A stretch of DNA of 30,004 bases from DATIJP01 sp964569185 (GCA_964569185.1 CAZMTP010000014.1:1-30004); one strand, 5' to 3'. Positions 1-8,710 are shown, counted from the first letter of the stretch. Program-made: numbers and translations. Notes: generated by a model not told the origin, from the letters alone.

Positions 1-33
1 TTCTTGCACATAGTCTGCGCGCTTCTGTGCTTT

Positions 34-153
34 CTACATTTGTTTTGCAAAATTGTCAATAGATGCAAAGGGGTCTTCCATTGGAGGATCCTCTTCCGGA
101 ACCACGGAACAACAGAGAAAAAGTTTAGAAATAGCGCTGGGCATTCGGTACAT
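34..153 (-). CDS. Left-edge small ORF of unknown function, coding-like beyond its stop
   Basis: A minus-strand frame begins at the ATG at 153 (MYRMPSAISKLFLCCSVV...) and meets TAG at 34-36 after 39 codons. The same frame stays coding-like past the TAG to the window edge, reading KAQKRADYVQE, so the true gene may be longer and interrupted. A hydrophobic stretch (ISKLFLCCSVV) is followed by an acidic, proline-rich segment (VPEEDPPMEDPFASIDNF). A good minus-strand promoter lies upstream at 241-269. There is no clear ribosome binding site and I do not recognise the family. It could be an intact small protein, a pseudogene start, or spurious. Confidence 0.3.
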   Translation of the reverse strand: MYRMPSAISKLFLCCSVVPEEDPPMEDPFASIDNFAKQM

Positions 154-218
154 GTTAAAGGACAGTGGGATTGGAAGCAATTTTCAAAGATTTTTTTTCA
201 CAATACATTAACATCCAG

Positions 219-248
219 TAGACCTAAACGCCCTATTTCGAGTATAAC
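219..248 (+). promoter_or_regulatory. Candidate plus-strand promoter for parE-parC
   Basis: TAGACC (219-224) and TATAAC (243-248) are separated by 18 bases, about 50 bases before the parE start at 302. The match is moderate. It overlaps the opposing promoter at 241-269, so the two transcription units may compete for polymerase. Confidence 0.3.
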
Positions 249-269
249 AAGGCCGCTTTTTCACTTCAA
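241..269 (-). promoter_or_regulatory. Minus-strand sigma-70/66-type promoter
   Basis: Read on the minus strand, TTGAAG (269-264) and TATACT (246-241) are separated by exactly 17 bases. That matches the primary-sigma consensus at four of six and five of six positions. It would drive the left-edge reading frame with an untranslated leader of about 80 bases. Confidence 0.45.
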
Positions 270-301
270 ATTTAGAAGTGAGACATGCTATGAGCTAGAA
301 T

Positions 302-2110
302 ATGGCAAAAAAGTACGATGAAAGCACTGTCCTCTCCCTAGACCCGCTGGCGCATATCCGGCTGCGCTCGGGGATGTATATTGGGCGTTTGGGGGATGGC
401 TCTAACCCGGACGATGGTATCTATGTGATGATCAAAGAGGTGGTCGATAATGCGGTCGATGAGTTCATCATGGGCTATGGTAAAAAAATTGATATTGAAC
501 TGGGTGAAAAGAGCTCGACTATCTTCGTGCGCGACTATGGGCGCGGCATTCCTCTGGGCAAGGTGATCGAATGCGTCAGCAAAATCAACACAGGCGCAAA
601 ATACAACGATGAGGTGTTCCAATTTTCTGTCGGCTTGAATGGCGTGGGAACTAAAGCGGTCAATGCGCTCTCTTCCCATTTTCTGGTCCGAAGTATTCGC
701 GATGGCGAATTCATGGAAGCCAGTTTTTCTCGAGGGATTCTAAAAAAGAAGGAAAAGGGAAAAACCAAAGAGGAAAATGGCACCTACGTCGAGTTCACGC
801 CAGATACGGAGATCTTTAAAAAATTTAGTTTTAGAAAAGAGCTGATCATCAAACGGCTCTGGTACTATGCCTACCTTAATGCGGGGCTGACACTTGTTTT
901 TAATGGCTTGGAGATCCATTCGAAAGAGGGACTTTTAGATCTGCTCAATGAGGAGGTCAAAGAAGATCGTCTCTATGCGCCGTTCCACTACAAAGGCAAA
1001 CATCTTGAATTTGCTTTTCTGCACACCTCCAGCTATGGGGAATCCTATTTTTCTTTTGTGAATGGGCAATACACCCAAGATGGAGGCACCCATTTATCCG
1101 CATTTAGAGAAGGGATCTTAAAAGGGGTCAATGAGTACGCCAAGAAAAATTTCCAAGGCATTGATGTGCGCGAAGGCATTGTGGGCACCATTTTGGTTAA
1201 GGTCAAAGATCCTGTTTTTGAATCGCAAACGAAGAACAAACTCTCAAATAATGAACTGCGCGCCACTTTTGTGCAGGAGATCAAAGAGGCGGTTCAAAAG
1301 CTGCTCTATACGCATGAAGAAACGGCAAAGAAACTGATCGAGCGCATCCATTTCAATGAGAGTTTAAGAAAAGAACTCGCCGCTGTCAAAAAAGAGGCGA
1401 AGGAAAAGCAGAAAAAGATCTCTTTTAAGATCCCGAAGTTGCGCGATTGTAAATTTCATTTTGGCGATGGATCAAAAGAGGGCGAAAACACGGTGATCTT
1501 TTTGACAGAAGGGGAGTCGGCCTCAGCTTCCATTGTGATGACGCGCGATCCGCTCACCCAAGCGGTGTTCTCGCTGCGGGGCAAACCGCTGAACGTGCAA
1601 GGCATGAAAATCGAGCAGCTCTATAAGAATGAAGAGATGTACAATCTGATGTCGGCGCTCAATATCGAAGATGATCTGGCCAATTTGCGCTACAATAAAG
1701 TGATTCTGGCTACCGATGCTGATGTGGACGGGATGCATATCCGCAATCTACTGATCACCTTTTTTCTGACCTATTTTGAGAGTCTAGTGTTACATGGCCA
1801 TCTGCATATTCTGGAAACGCCTCTTTTCAAAGTGAGAAATAAAGAACGCACTCTCTACTGTTATTCAGAGGAAGAAAAGGATAAAGCGGCACAGCAACTA
1901 AAAACGGGAGTGGAGATCACCCGTTTTAAAGGGCTTGGAGAAATTTCGCCTGACGAGTTCCAGCAGTTTATTGCAAAGGACATGCGTCTGCAAGCGGTCA
2001 TCATCCAAAATCTTTCAGATATTAAACCGACGCTAGAATTCTACATGGGGAAAAACACGCCGGCCAGAAAAGAATTTATCATGCAAAACTTGGTGAGTGA
2101 AAATGGATGA
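302..2110 (+). CDS. parE: Type IIA DNA topoisomerase, ATPase subunit (ParE/GyrB type)
   Basis: This is the ATP-hydrolysing and TOPRIM subunit of a type IIA topoisomerase, which changes chromosomal supercoiling or separates linked daughter chromosomes in complex with the next gene product. The GHKL ATPase motifs are visible near the N-terminus: KEVVDNAVDE, DYGRGIP and GLNGVGTKAVNALS. A transducer domain follows, and then the TOPRIM motifs TEGESASA and ATDADVDGMHI. At 602 aa it lacks the roughly 170-residue insert of enterobacterial GyrB, as in the ParE-like second gyrase set of chlamydiae and Bacteroidetes. The next gene overlaps its end, which indicates co-translation. The family call is firm; the parE rather than gyrB name is an inference. 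Confidence 0.95.
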   Translation: MAKKYDESTVLSLDPLAHIRLRSGMYIGRLGDGSNPDDGIYVMIKEVVDNAVDEFIMGYGKKIDIELGEKSSTIFVRDYGRGIPLGKVIECVSKINTGAKYNDEVFQFSVGLNGVGTKAVNALSSHFLVRSIRDGEFMEASFSRGILKKKEKGKTKEENGTYVEFTPDTEIFKKFSFRKELIIKRLWYYAYLNAGLTLVFNGLEIHSKEGLLDLLNEEVKEDRLYAPFHYKGKHLEFAFLHTSSYGESYFSFVNGQYTQDGGTHLSAFREGILKGVNEYAKKNFQGIDVREGIVGTILVKVKDPVFESQTKNKLSNNELRATFVQEIKEAVQKLLYTHEETAKKLIERIHFNESLRKELAAVKKEAKEKQKKISFKIPKLRDCKFHFGDGSKEGENTVIFLTEGESASASIVMTRDPLTQAVFSLRGKPLNVQGMKIEQLYKNEEMYNLMSALNIEDDLANLRYNKVILATDADVDGMHIRNLLITFFLTYFESLVLHGHLHILETPLFKVRNKERTLYCYSEEEKDKAAQQLKTGVEITRFKGLGEISPDEFQQFIAKDMRLQAVIIQNLSDIKPTLEFYMGKNTPARKEFIMQNLVSENG

Positions 2111-3989
2111 TCTAAAAGAACAGATGAAGGACCACTTCATTCAGTATGCTTCCTATGTTATTTTGGATCGCGCCATTCCTCATGTGATTGATGGGTTAAA
2201 ACCTGTGCAGCGGCGCATTTTGGAAACACTGTGGAGACAAAGAGATGATAAACTCCATAAAGTGGCCAATATTGTGGGGCAGACGATGCAGCTCCATCCG
2301 CATGGCGATGCGCCTATTTATGAGGCGCTGGTGACGCTTGCCAATAAAGGCTATCTGCTGGACCGACAAGGAAATTTTGGGAATATCTATACGGGAGACC
2401 CCTCAGCAGCCGCACGCTATATCGAAACACGTCTTTCTCCATTAGCACGTGAAGCGCTCTTTAATCCCGATATCACAGAGAAACTACCCTCATACGACGG
2501 CAGAAACGAAGAACCGGTGGTGCTGCCTGCTAAAATCCCGATTCTTCTGATGCAAGGAGCTGATGGGATTGCAGTGGGCATGTCTACCCGCATTTTGCCT
2601 CATAATTTCAAGGAGCTTTTGGAAGCTGAGATCGCCTACCTTGAAGGGGGCTCCTTTAAAGTTTTTCCTGATTTCCCTACGGGCGGAATCATGGACAAAA
2701 GCGAGTATGACAAGGGACGCGGCAAAGTCAAATTGCGCGCAAAGATCGACATTAAAGATTCTAAAACGTTGATCATTCGTGAAATCTGCTATGGAACCAC
2801 TACAGAGAGTCTGATCCGCTCCATTGATGAAGCGGCCAAAAAAGGCAAAATCAAGATCGATGCGATCAACGATTACACAGCCAAAGATGTGGAAATTGAG
2901 ATCAAATTGCCGCGCGGGCAATCGGCTGAAGATCTCTTGGACGCGCTCTATGGATTTACAGAGTGTGAAGTGACTTTGCATTCTCAGGTGATCGTGATCA
3001 AGGATGGGCTGCCTTGGGAAACCGATGTGAATGAAATTCTGGCCTACAATGCCGCGAAACTGGTCGAATTTTTAAAGCGGGAATTGGAAATTGAGCTGGA
3101 GCGGCTGCTGGAAAAGATTTTTTACAAAACCTTGGAAAGGATCTTTATAGAGAACCGGATTTATCGAAAAATCGAGCCTCTAAAAACATTGGAAAAAATC
3201 CATCAGACCCTTGAAGAGGAATTCAAACCGCACAGAAAAAAACTCCTGCGCGCGCCCACACAAGAAGACCGGGAAAAGCTGCTGCAGATTCCGATCCGGC
3301 GCATCTCTAGCTTTGATAGCGAAAAGAACAAAGAAGAGATTGCGGCCCTTGAAGAGGCAGAAGAGGGAGTGCGCAAACAGCTTAAAAATGTGAAAAAATA
3401 TGCGATCGATTATCTGAAAAAATTGATAGAAAAATTTGGTGCGGACCACGCGCGCAAAACCCGTATTAAAGCGATCGAAGAGATTGACCGCCGCGCCATT
3501 GAGACCAAGAAAATCAAAGTGGGATATGATCCAGAAACAGGCTATGTGGGCACTAAAATTACCGGTGGAGAACCGTTCAGCTGCACCAATTTTGATAAAT
3601 TGCTCCTTCTCTTTAAAAATGGCAGCTACAAGGTGATCAATATTCCTGAAAAGCAATATTTCGAAGATTTAGCCTGGGTGGGGATTGCCGATAAGAAGAC
3701 GGCGCTTAATCTGGTCTACAAAAATAAGAACAGCGGACAGGTTTGGGCCAAACGGTTCATCGTCGATAAATTTATCTTAGACAAAGTGTATCGCTATTTT
3801 GATGAAAATAGCCAGCTTGAGTATATTTCCTCCGATCCTGAAGCGACAGTAGAGCTTCATTTCGTGCCGCAGCAGCGGCAGAAAGTAAAAGAGATGCGGC
3901 TTGCTTTGAAAGAGGTTCCGATCAAAGGGGCCCAGACACGTGGCGTGAAAGTAGCTAACCAGAAAGTAAGAAAAGTTAGCGCGCGTTAA
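2103..3989 (+). CDS. parC: Type IIA DNA topoisomerase, cleavage subunit (ParC/GyrA type)
   Basis: This is the DNA-cleaving partner of the preceding subunit. The N-terminal winged-helix/tower region contains GLKPVQRRIL, the LHPHGDAPIY segment and the catalytic tyrosine in AAARYIETRL. A long charged coiled-coil region lies around residues 320-460, followed by a partial C-terminal domain. The protein has about 628 residues, against 750-880 for full GyrA, and I see no GyrA box (QRRGGKG). It is therefore more ParC-like, a relaxing or decatenating enzyme rather than a supercoiling gyrase. I prefer the ATG at 2103, which gives an ATGGATGA overlap with the parE stop, but the in-frame GTG at 2097 is also possible. 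The ATG has GGTGAG just upstream. Confidence 0.93.
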   Translation: MDDLKEQMKDHFIQYASYVILDRAIPHVIDGLKPVQRRILETLWRQRDDKLHKVANIVGQTMQLHPHGDAPIYEALVTLANKGYLLDRQGNFGNIYTGDPSAAARYIETRLSPLAREALFNPDITEKLPSYDGRNEEPVVLPAKIPILLMQGADGIAVGMSTRILPHNFKELLEAEIAYLEGGSFKVFPDFPTGGIMDKSEYDKGRGKVKLRAKIDIKDSKTLIIREICYGTTTESLIRSIDEAAKKGKIKIDAINDYTAKDVEIEIKLPRGQSAEDLLDALYGFTECEVTLHSQVIVIKDGLPWETDVNEILAYNAAKLVEFLKRELEIELERLLEKIFYKTLERIFIENRIYRKIEPLKTLEKIHQTLEEEFKPHRKKLLRAPTQEDREKLLQIPIRRISSFDSEKNKEEIAALEEAEEGVRKQLKNVKKYAIDYLKKLIEKFGADHARKTRIKAIEEIDRRAIETKKIKVGYDPETGYVGTKITGGEPFSCTNFDKLLLLFKNGSYKVINIPEKQYFEDLAWVGIADKKTALNLVYKNKNSGQVWAKRFIVDKFILDKVYRYFDENSQLEYISSDPEATVELHFVPQQRQKVKEMRLALKEVPIKGAQTRGVKVANQKVRKVSAR

Positions 3990-3993
3990 TCTG

Positions 3994-4037
3994 TTTTTTT
4001 TTCTGGACAACCGAGTCTCTGTTCAGATAAAAAAAAA
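3994..4037. repeat. Inverted repeat between parC and cyoA
   Basis: TCTGGACA (4002-4009) pairs with TGTTCAGA (4020-4027). The stem is extended by a T run on the left (3994-4001) and an A run on the right (4029-4037). No U tail follows on either strand, so it is not a standard intrinsic terminator, although the hairpin could mark the boundary of the parEC and cyo transcription units. Confidence 0.4.
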
Positions 4038-4040
4038 TCC

Positions 4041-4907
4041 ATGCGGATGAAGAGACTCTTCAAAATCATTTTTCTTATTTTGATCTGCCTTGCTCTGGCA
4101 GGACTGACTGTTCTGTACATTGGCCGTTTAGAGATTCCTGTCATGCAGCCGCAAGGCATGATCGGGGTCAAAGAGCATAAACTCATCACCACATCCGCAC
4201 ATCTGATGCTCATTGTGGTGATCCCCGTCTTTATCCTGACCTGGTTTATTGCTTGGAAATACCGTGAACATAAAAAATCGGTCCATGCACCCGATTGGGA
4301 ACATAACTACATTGCAGAATATTGTTGGTGGGGTGTGCCACTGGTCCTTGTGACCATTCTCTCTTTTTTGATCTGGAAATCAAGCCACGAACTCAATCCA
4401 TTTAAACCGATTGAAATGGATAAAAAACCGATTGTGATCCAAGTGGTGGCGTTAAATTGGAAATGGCTCTTTCTCTATCCTGAACAGGGCATTGCAACCG
4501 TTAACTTTGTGCAATTCCCTGAAAAGACGCCCATCAATTTCGAAATTACAGCAGATGCTCCCATGAACGCTTTTTGGATTCCGGCCCTTGGGGGACAGAT
4601 CTATGCGATGCCTTCGATGAGATCTAAATTGCATCTTTTGGCAAATAAGAGCGGCAGTTTTAAAGGTTTGTCAGCCAATTTCAGCGGAGAGGGCTTTTCA
4701 GGGATGACTTTTATTGCCAAGGCGACAGCGCAAGAAGAATTTGATCACTGGTTAGGACAGACAAAAACATCTGCCAAGGCTCTGGATCTAAAAGAATACG
4801 AGCGTTTGGTGCAGCCGAGCCAGTATGAACCGGCAGCTTTTTATACTTTAATGAAGCCCGACCTTTTTAAATATATTTTGGATAAGTATAACGTTCCGCC
4901 CAAGTAA
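4041..4907 (+). CDS. cyoA: Cytochrome bo3 ubiquinol oxidase subunit II
   Basis: This is the membrane-anchored subunit of the proton-pumping terminal quinol oxidase. An N-terminal hydrophobic segment (KIIFLILICLALAGL) and two further helices (about residues 55-75 and 95-115) precede a cupredoxin-like periplasmic domain. That domain contains the near-diagnostic strings LNWKWLFLYPEQGIATVN, FWIPALGGQIYAMP and GEGFSGMTF. The CuA cysteine/histidine ligands are absent, as expected for a quinol oxidase rather than a cytochrome c oxidase. The cysteine in the signal region is not in a proper lipobox, unlike the lipoprotein CyoA of E. coli. A second possible start lies at the ATG at 4047. It is the first gene of a five-gene operon and ends 8 bases before cyoB. 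Confidence 0.95.
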   Translation: MRMKRLFKIIFLILICLALAGLTVLYIGRLEIPVMQPQGMIGVKEHKLITTSAHLMLIVVIPVFILTWFIAWKYREHKKSVHAPDWEHNYIAEYCWWGVPLVLVTILSFLIWKSSHELNPFKPIEMDKKPIVIQVVALNWKWLFLYPEQGIATVNFVQFPEKTPINFEITADAPMNAFWIPALGGQIYAMPSMRSKLHLLANKSGSFKGLSANFSGEGFSGMTFIAKATAQEEFDHWLGQTKTSAKALDLKEYERLVQPSQYEPAAFYTLMKPDLFKYILDKYNVPPK

Positions 4908-4915
4908 AGGAAAGC

Positions 4916-6865
4916 ATGTTAGGAAGACTCACTCTAGAAGCATTTAAGCATGATTGGATCGAATATTTCGCTGGGCTTTCGATGGTCTTGGGCGCTCTAG
5001 GCGTTATTTTTCTTCTAACGCGCTATAAGAAATGGGGCTGGATTTGGAATGAGTGGATCACTTCGGTAGACCATAAAAAAATCGGCATTATGTACATCGT
5101 GGTTTCCTTTGTGATGCTATTCAAAGGACTCTTCGATGCGATCATGATGCGGGCGCAACAGATGGTCGCGGTAGGGGAATCGATGGGCTATTTAGAAGCG
5201 GACCATTACCAGCAGCTTTTTACGGCCCATGGCGTCACTATGATCTTTTTTGTGGGGATGGGACTGATGTTTGGCATCATCAACTTAGTGGTGCCCTTGC
5301 AAATTGGCGCGCGCGATGTGGCGTTTCCTTTTCTCAATAACTTAAGTTTTTGGCTTTTTACGATGGGCGCGATGTTGATCATGGCCTCGCTTGTGGTCGG
5401 CGTTTACGCAGGCACGGGCTGGTCTGCTTATCCGCCTCTTGCCGGCTTGAAATATAACCCCGGAGTAGGCGTTGATTACTGGCTCTGGAGTATTCAGATT
5501 TCGGGGGTGGGGAGTTTGCTCTCCGGTATTAATTTTTTAGTGACGATTTTAAAGATGCGCTGCCCTGGCATGACACTGATGCGCATGCCCATTTTTGTCT
5601 GGTCAACTCTGGTCACCATGGTGCTTGTGGTGTTTGCTTTTCCTATCTTGACGGCTGCTTTGGGCATGCTCACAACAGACCGTCTGCTCGATACCCATAT
5701 CTTTACAGCGGAGTTTGGCGGCAACCCGATGCTCTACATCAATCTATTCTGGGCGTGGGGCCACCCCGAAGTTTATATTCTGGTCTTGCCCGCCTTTGGC
5801 ATGTTTTCTGAAATTGTTCCTGTATTTTCGCATAAGAAGCTCTTTGGTTACACATCAATGGTCTGGGCGCTTGTGGCCATCACAGTGCTCTCATTCCTTG
5901 TATGGCTGCACCACTTTTTTACGATGGGCGCGGGAGCCAATGTGAACGCTTTTTTTGGCATTATGACAGTGATTATCGCGGTGCCTACAGGCGTCAAAGT
6001 GTTTAACTGGCTCTTTACGATGGTCAGAGGGCGTGTCACGCTCACCACGCCGATGTACTGGTTTTTGGGATTTATTGTCACATTTACATTGGGCGGTGCC
6101 ACAGGAGTGCTGATGGCCATTCCTGCGGCCGACTTCCAAACCCATAATAGCCTCTTTTTGATTGCCCATTTCCACAATGTGATTATTGGCGGCGTGGTGT
6201 TTGGTTTTTTTGCAGGCTACACCTACTGGTTCCCCAAATTTACCGGCTTCAAATTGGATGAAAAATTGGGTAAATATGCGTTTTGGTGCTGGCTGATCGG
6301 CTTTTTCTTGGCCTTTCTACCGCTCTATCTTTTAGGTTTGATGGGCGCCACACGACGTCTCGATCATTATGATGTTCCCGAGTGGCAGCCTCTATTTATT
6401 GTCGCCGGAATCGGGGCGCTTGTGATTGTATTGGGCCTTGGTTTTCAAGTATTGCAACTCCTTGTCAGTATTAAAAATCGCAAAAAAAATAGAGATACTA
6501 CAGGCGATCCATGGAATGGAAGAACTTTAGAGTGGTCCACAAGCTCGCCCCCCCCTTTTTATAATTTTGCCAAAACTCCAGAAGTCCATTCCCGCGATGC
6601 ATTTTGGGTGATGAAACATGAAAAAACAGCGCCTGTTAAACCGGCTTACCATGATCTTCATATGCCCAAAAATAGTTCGGCGGGTCTTTACATTGCCTTG
6701 TTTAGTTTTTTATTAGCTTTTGGACTGATCTGGTACATGTTTTGGCTGGCTGCCATCGGCACTCTTGGCATCATCGGATCGATCATCAAGCATCTCTATG
6801 TAAAAGAGCCCGACTACTATGTAACGGCTAAAGAAGTAGAACAAATAGAGAAAGGGAATTTATGA
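4916..6865 (+). CDS. cyoB: Cytochrome bo3 ubiquinol oxidase subunit I
   Basis: This is the catalytic haem-copper subunit, which reduces oxygen to water and pumps protons across the inner membrane. All metal ligands are present: H105 (TAHG) and H418/H420 (IAHFHN) for the haems, and H283 (GHPEVY), H332 and H333 (LHHFFTMG) for CuB. Y287 of the GHPEVY motif is available for the His-Tyr cross-link. Residue numbers are one less than in E. coli CyoB, so there are almost no indels in the core. The C-terminal segment contains DPWNGRTLEWSTSSPPPFYNF, typical of bo3 enzymes. The length of 649 aa is normal. AAGGA lies six bases before the start, and the end overlaps cyoC by 4 bases. Confidence 0.97.
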   Translation: MLGRLTLEAFKHDWIEYFAGLSMVLGALGVIFLLTRYKKWGWIWNEWITSVDHKKIGIMYIVVSFVMLFKGLFDAIMMRAQQMVAVGESMGYLEADHYQQLFTAHGVTMIFFVGMGLMFGIINLVVPLQIGARDVAFPFLNNLSFWLFTMGAMLIMASLVVGVYAGTGWSAYPPLAGLKYNPGVGVDYWLWSIQISGVGSLLSGINFLVTILKMRCPGMTLMRMPIFVWSTLVTMVLVVFAFPILTAALGMLTTDRLLDTHIFTAEFGGNPMLYINLFWAWGHPEVYILVLPAFGMFSEIVPVFSHKKLFGYTSMVWALVAITVLSFLVWLHHFFTMGAGANVNAFFGIMTVIIAVPTGVKVFNWLFTMVRGRVTLTTPMYWFLGFIVTFTLGGATGVLMAIPAADFQTHNSLFLIAHFHNVIIGGVVFGFFAGYTYWFPKFTGFKLDEKLGKYAFWCWLIGFFLAFLPLYLLGLMGATRRLDHYDVPEWQPLFIVAGIGALVIVLGLGFQVLQLLVSIKNRKKNRDTTGDPWNGRTLEWSTSSPPPFYNFAKTPEVHSRDAFWVMKHEKTAPVKPAYHDLHMPKNSSAGLYIALFSFLLAFGLIWYMFWLAAIGTLGIIGSIIKHLYVKEPDYYVTAKEVEQIEKGNL

Positions 6866-7467
6866 CAGAGCCTCATCCGGCGCATGAAATTTACCCAGAC
6901 AAATACCACAATACCTATTCCAAAACCATTTTTGGCTTCTGGCTCTACTTGCTATCTGATTTCATTCTATTTGCTGTGCTTTTTGCCACCTATTTGGTGC
7001 TTGTCTCCAGCACCTTTGGAGGGCCTGCACCGCACCAATTATTGAGCCCTTCATTTGCTTTTGTTCAGAGCATTATCTTGCTCACTGCCAGCTTCACTGT
7101 GGGGATGGCCTCTGCCTATGCCCATCGCAAGCAGAAAAATGGAACCCTCCTTTTTTTTGGCATTACCTTTATTTTAGGGGCGATTTTTTTAGGCATGGAG
7201 CTCAGCGAATTTGTGCGGCTCTCACAGAGCGGCAATGGATGGAATAAAAGCGCTTTTTTATCTGCTTTTTTTAGTTTGATTGGCATCCATGGCGTCCACG
7301 TGATATTTGCTCTGTTATGGATTCCTGTGCTTCTGTTTCCTGTTCTGCGCGAGGGCATCACCTCTCCAAGCATTCGAAGGATCGCCTGTTTAAAGATGTT
7401 CTGGCAGTTTTTGAACCTGGTCTGGATTTTTATATTTAACGCTGTCTATTTGGCAGGGAGAGGGTAG
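6862..7467 (+). CDS. cyoC: Cytochrome bo3 ubiquinol oxidase subunit III
   Basis: This is an integral membrane subunit of the quinol oxidase that stabilises the complex. Its 201 residues carry about five helices, including FWLYLLSDFILFAVLFATYLVL near the N-terminus, which corresponds to the conserved subunit III helix. The motif GIHGVHVIFALLW is the family's conserved His-containing segment. The ATGA start/stop overlap with cyoB indicates translational coupling. It is followed one base after its TAG by cyoD. Confidence 0.95.
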   Translation: MTEPHPAHEIYPDKYHNTYSKTIFGFWLYLLSDFILFAVLFATYLVLVSSTFGGPAPHQLLSPSFAFVQSIILLTASFTVGMASAYAHRKQKNGTLLFFGITFILGAIFLGMELSEFVRLSQSGNGWNKSAFLSAFFSLIGIHGVHVIFALLWIPVLLFPVLREGITSPSIRRIACLKMFWQFLNLVWIFIFNAVYLAGRG

Positions 7468-7468
7468 C

Positions 7469-7837
7469 TTGATCGATCAAGAACATGGATGGACCGTAAG
7501 CTTTAAACCATTGGCAATCGGATTTGTCTTTTCGATTTTACTACTTACCTCCTCATTTTTTCTGCTGACGCGGCACCATCTGAAAAATCCAGAGTTAGAT
7601 ATGGTGCTCTGGGGATTTTCTACGCTGCAAGCGGTGATTCAACTGATCTTTTTTTTTCATGTAGGATTGCGAAACAAGCCGCGCTGGCACATGATCACTC
7701 TTTTCTTTACGTTGCTTGTAATTCTGATTGTGATTGCGGGCACTCTCTGGATCACCAGCAATTTGAACTACAACATGATGCCTGAAATGAATATGCAAGA
7801 AACCAAGATGCCAGAAATGAAAATGCAGGAGTATTGA
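7469..7837 (+). CDS. cyoD: Cytochrome bo3 ubiquinol oxidase subunit IV with Met-rich tail
   Basis: This is the small three-helix accessory subunit of the bo3 oxidase. It starts with TTG one base after the cyoC stop, and a purine-rich GGGAGAGGG lies just upstream. The core ends in TLWITSNLNYNMM, which matches the normal C-terminus of CyoD (E. coli CyoD is about 109 aa). Here 15 to 20 residues follow, built from a repeated Pro-Glu-Met-x-Met-Gln-Glu unit and containing several methionines. Such a tail could bind Cu(I) or simply be a small repeat expansion. The stop is one base before the cyoE start. Confidence 0.93.
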   Translation: MIDQEHGWTVSFKPLAIGFVFSILLLTSSFFLLTRHHLKNPELDMVLWGFSTLQAVIQLIFFFHVGLRNKPRWHMITLFFTLLVILIVIAGTLWITSNLNYNMMPEMNMQETKMPEMKMQEY

Positions 7838-7838
7838 T

Positions 7839-8708
7839 TTGAGCGCTATAGCTACCAGACTATCCACGACTAAAGAATATGCGCTGCTCACCAAGCCAGG
7901 GATTATCTTTGGCAATGTTCTCACTATGGCCGCAGGTTTTGCATTGGCAGCAAAGGAAAATATCCCATTTTTTTTGTTTTGGAAGACACTACTCGGCCTT
8001 TCTTTAGTGATCGCTTCTGCCTGTGTCTTTAATAACTATATTGATCGGCATCTTGATAGAAAAATGGAGCGGACTAAAAAACGGGGTTTAGTTGTGGGGA
8101 CAGTATCAGAAAAAGGGGCCCTGCGTTTTGCCACGCTTCTTGGATTTTTAGGCCATGTTTTCCTTGCTATCTTTACTAATCTGACAACGCTTGTGGCTGC
8201 GTTTTTGGGTTTTCTTATCTATCTGATTCTATACAGCTTTTTAAAGTACCGTTCCCTTTACGCTACCTGGATTGGGGGTATTGCAGGCGCGATGCCTCCA
8301 ATTGTGGGCTATTGCGCGACAGGCCACAGTTTTGATGTGGCGGCTCTTATATTGTTCATGATGATTTTTTTGTGGCAGATCCCCCATTTTTTTTCGATTG
8401 CGCTCTACCGGTTCGAAGATTATGCAGCCGCAAATATCCCTGTTTTGCCGCTTAAAAAAGGGTTGAAGAAGACCAAAGAGCAGATGCTGCTCCATATTAT
8501 GGCTTTTACTGCTGTTTCTTGTTTACTTACAGTAATAGGGCGTACAGGATATGGCTATCTGGTTGTAGTCCTTTCTTTTGGCTTGGGCTGGTGTTGGCTC
8601 TGTTTTAAGGGATTTAAGTGCAAAGAAGAGCGTTTATGGGGGCGACAGATGTTCCTTTTTTCATTGCTGACGGTTGTGGCTCTATCTGCTACAATGATCA
8701 TCTTTTAA
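7839..8708 (+). CDS. cyoE: Protohaem IX farnesyltransferase (haem O synthase)
   Basis: This membrane prenyltransferase attaches farnesyl to protohaem IX to make haem O for the bo3 active site. It is a UbiA-superfamily protein of 289 aa with about eight to nine helices. The substrate-Mg motif is NNYIDRHLDRKMERTKKR, and the second aspartate-containing loop is ALYRFEDYAAANIPVLP. TKPGIIFGN near the N-terminus is characteristic. It starts with TTG, with GCAGGAG eight bases upstream, inside the end of cyoD. It is the last gene of the operon and is followed directly by a long hairpin. Confidence 0.95.
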   Translation: MSAIATRLSTTKEYALLTKPGIIFGNVLTMAAGFALAAKENIPFFLFWKTLLGLSLVIASACVFNNYIDRHLDRKMERTKKRGLVVGTVSEKGALRFATLLGFLGHVFLAIFTNLTTLVAAFLGFLIYLILYSFLKYRSLYATWIGGIAGAMPPIVGYCATGHSFDVAALILFMMIFLWQIPHFFSIALYRFEDYAAANIPVLPLKKGLKKTKEQMLLHIMAFTAVSCLLTVIGRTGYGYLVVVLSFGLGWCWLCFKGFKCKEERLWGRQMFLFSLLTVVALSATMIIF

Positions 8709-8710
8709 TT

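Noticed and set aside
4..321. Plus-strand open frame of 105 codons before parE
   Set aside because: It has no ribosome site, its composition is unlike a protein, it overlaps parE, and it covers an opposing promoter region.
2490..2981. Minus-strand open frame of 163 codons
   Set aside because: It lies wholly inside the clearly coding parC gene; it is an antisense shadow.
3994..4037. Intrinsic terminator after parC
   Set aside because: The stem is followed by A rather than T on the plus strand, so I list it only as an inverted repeat.
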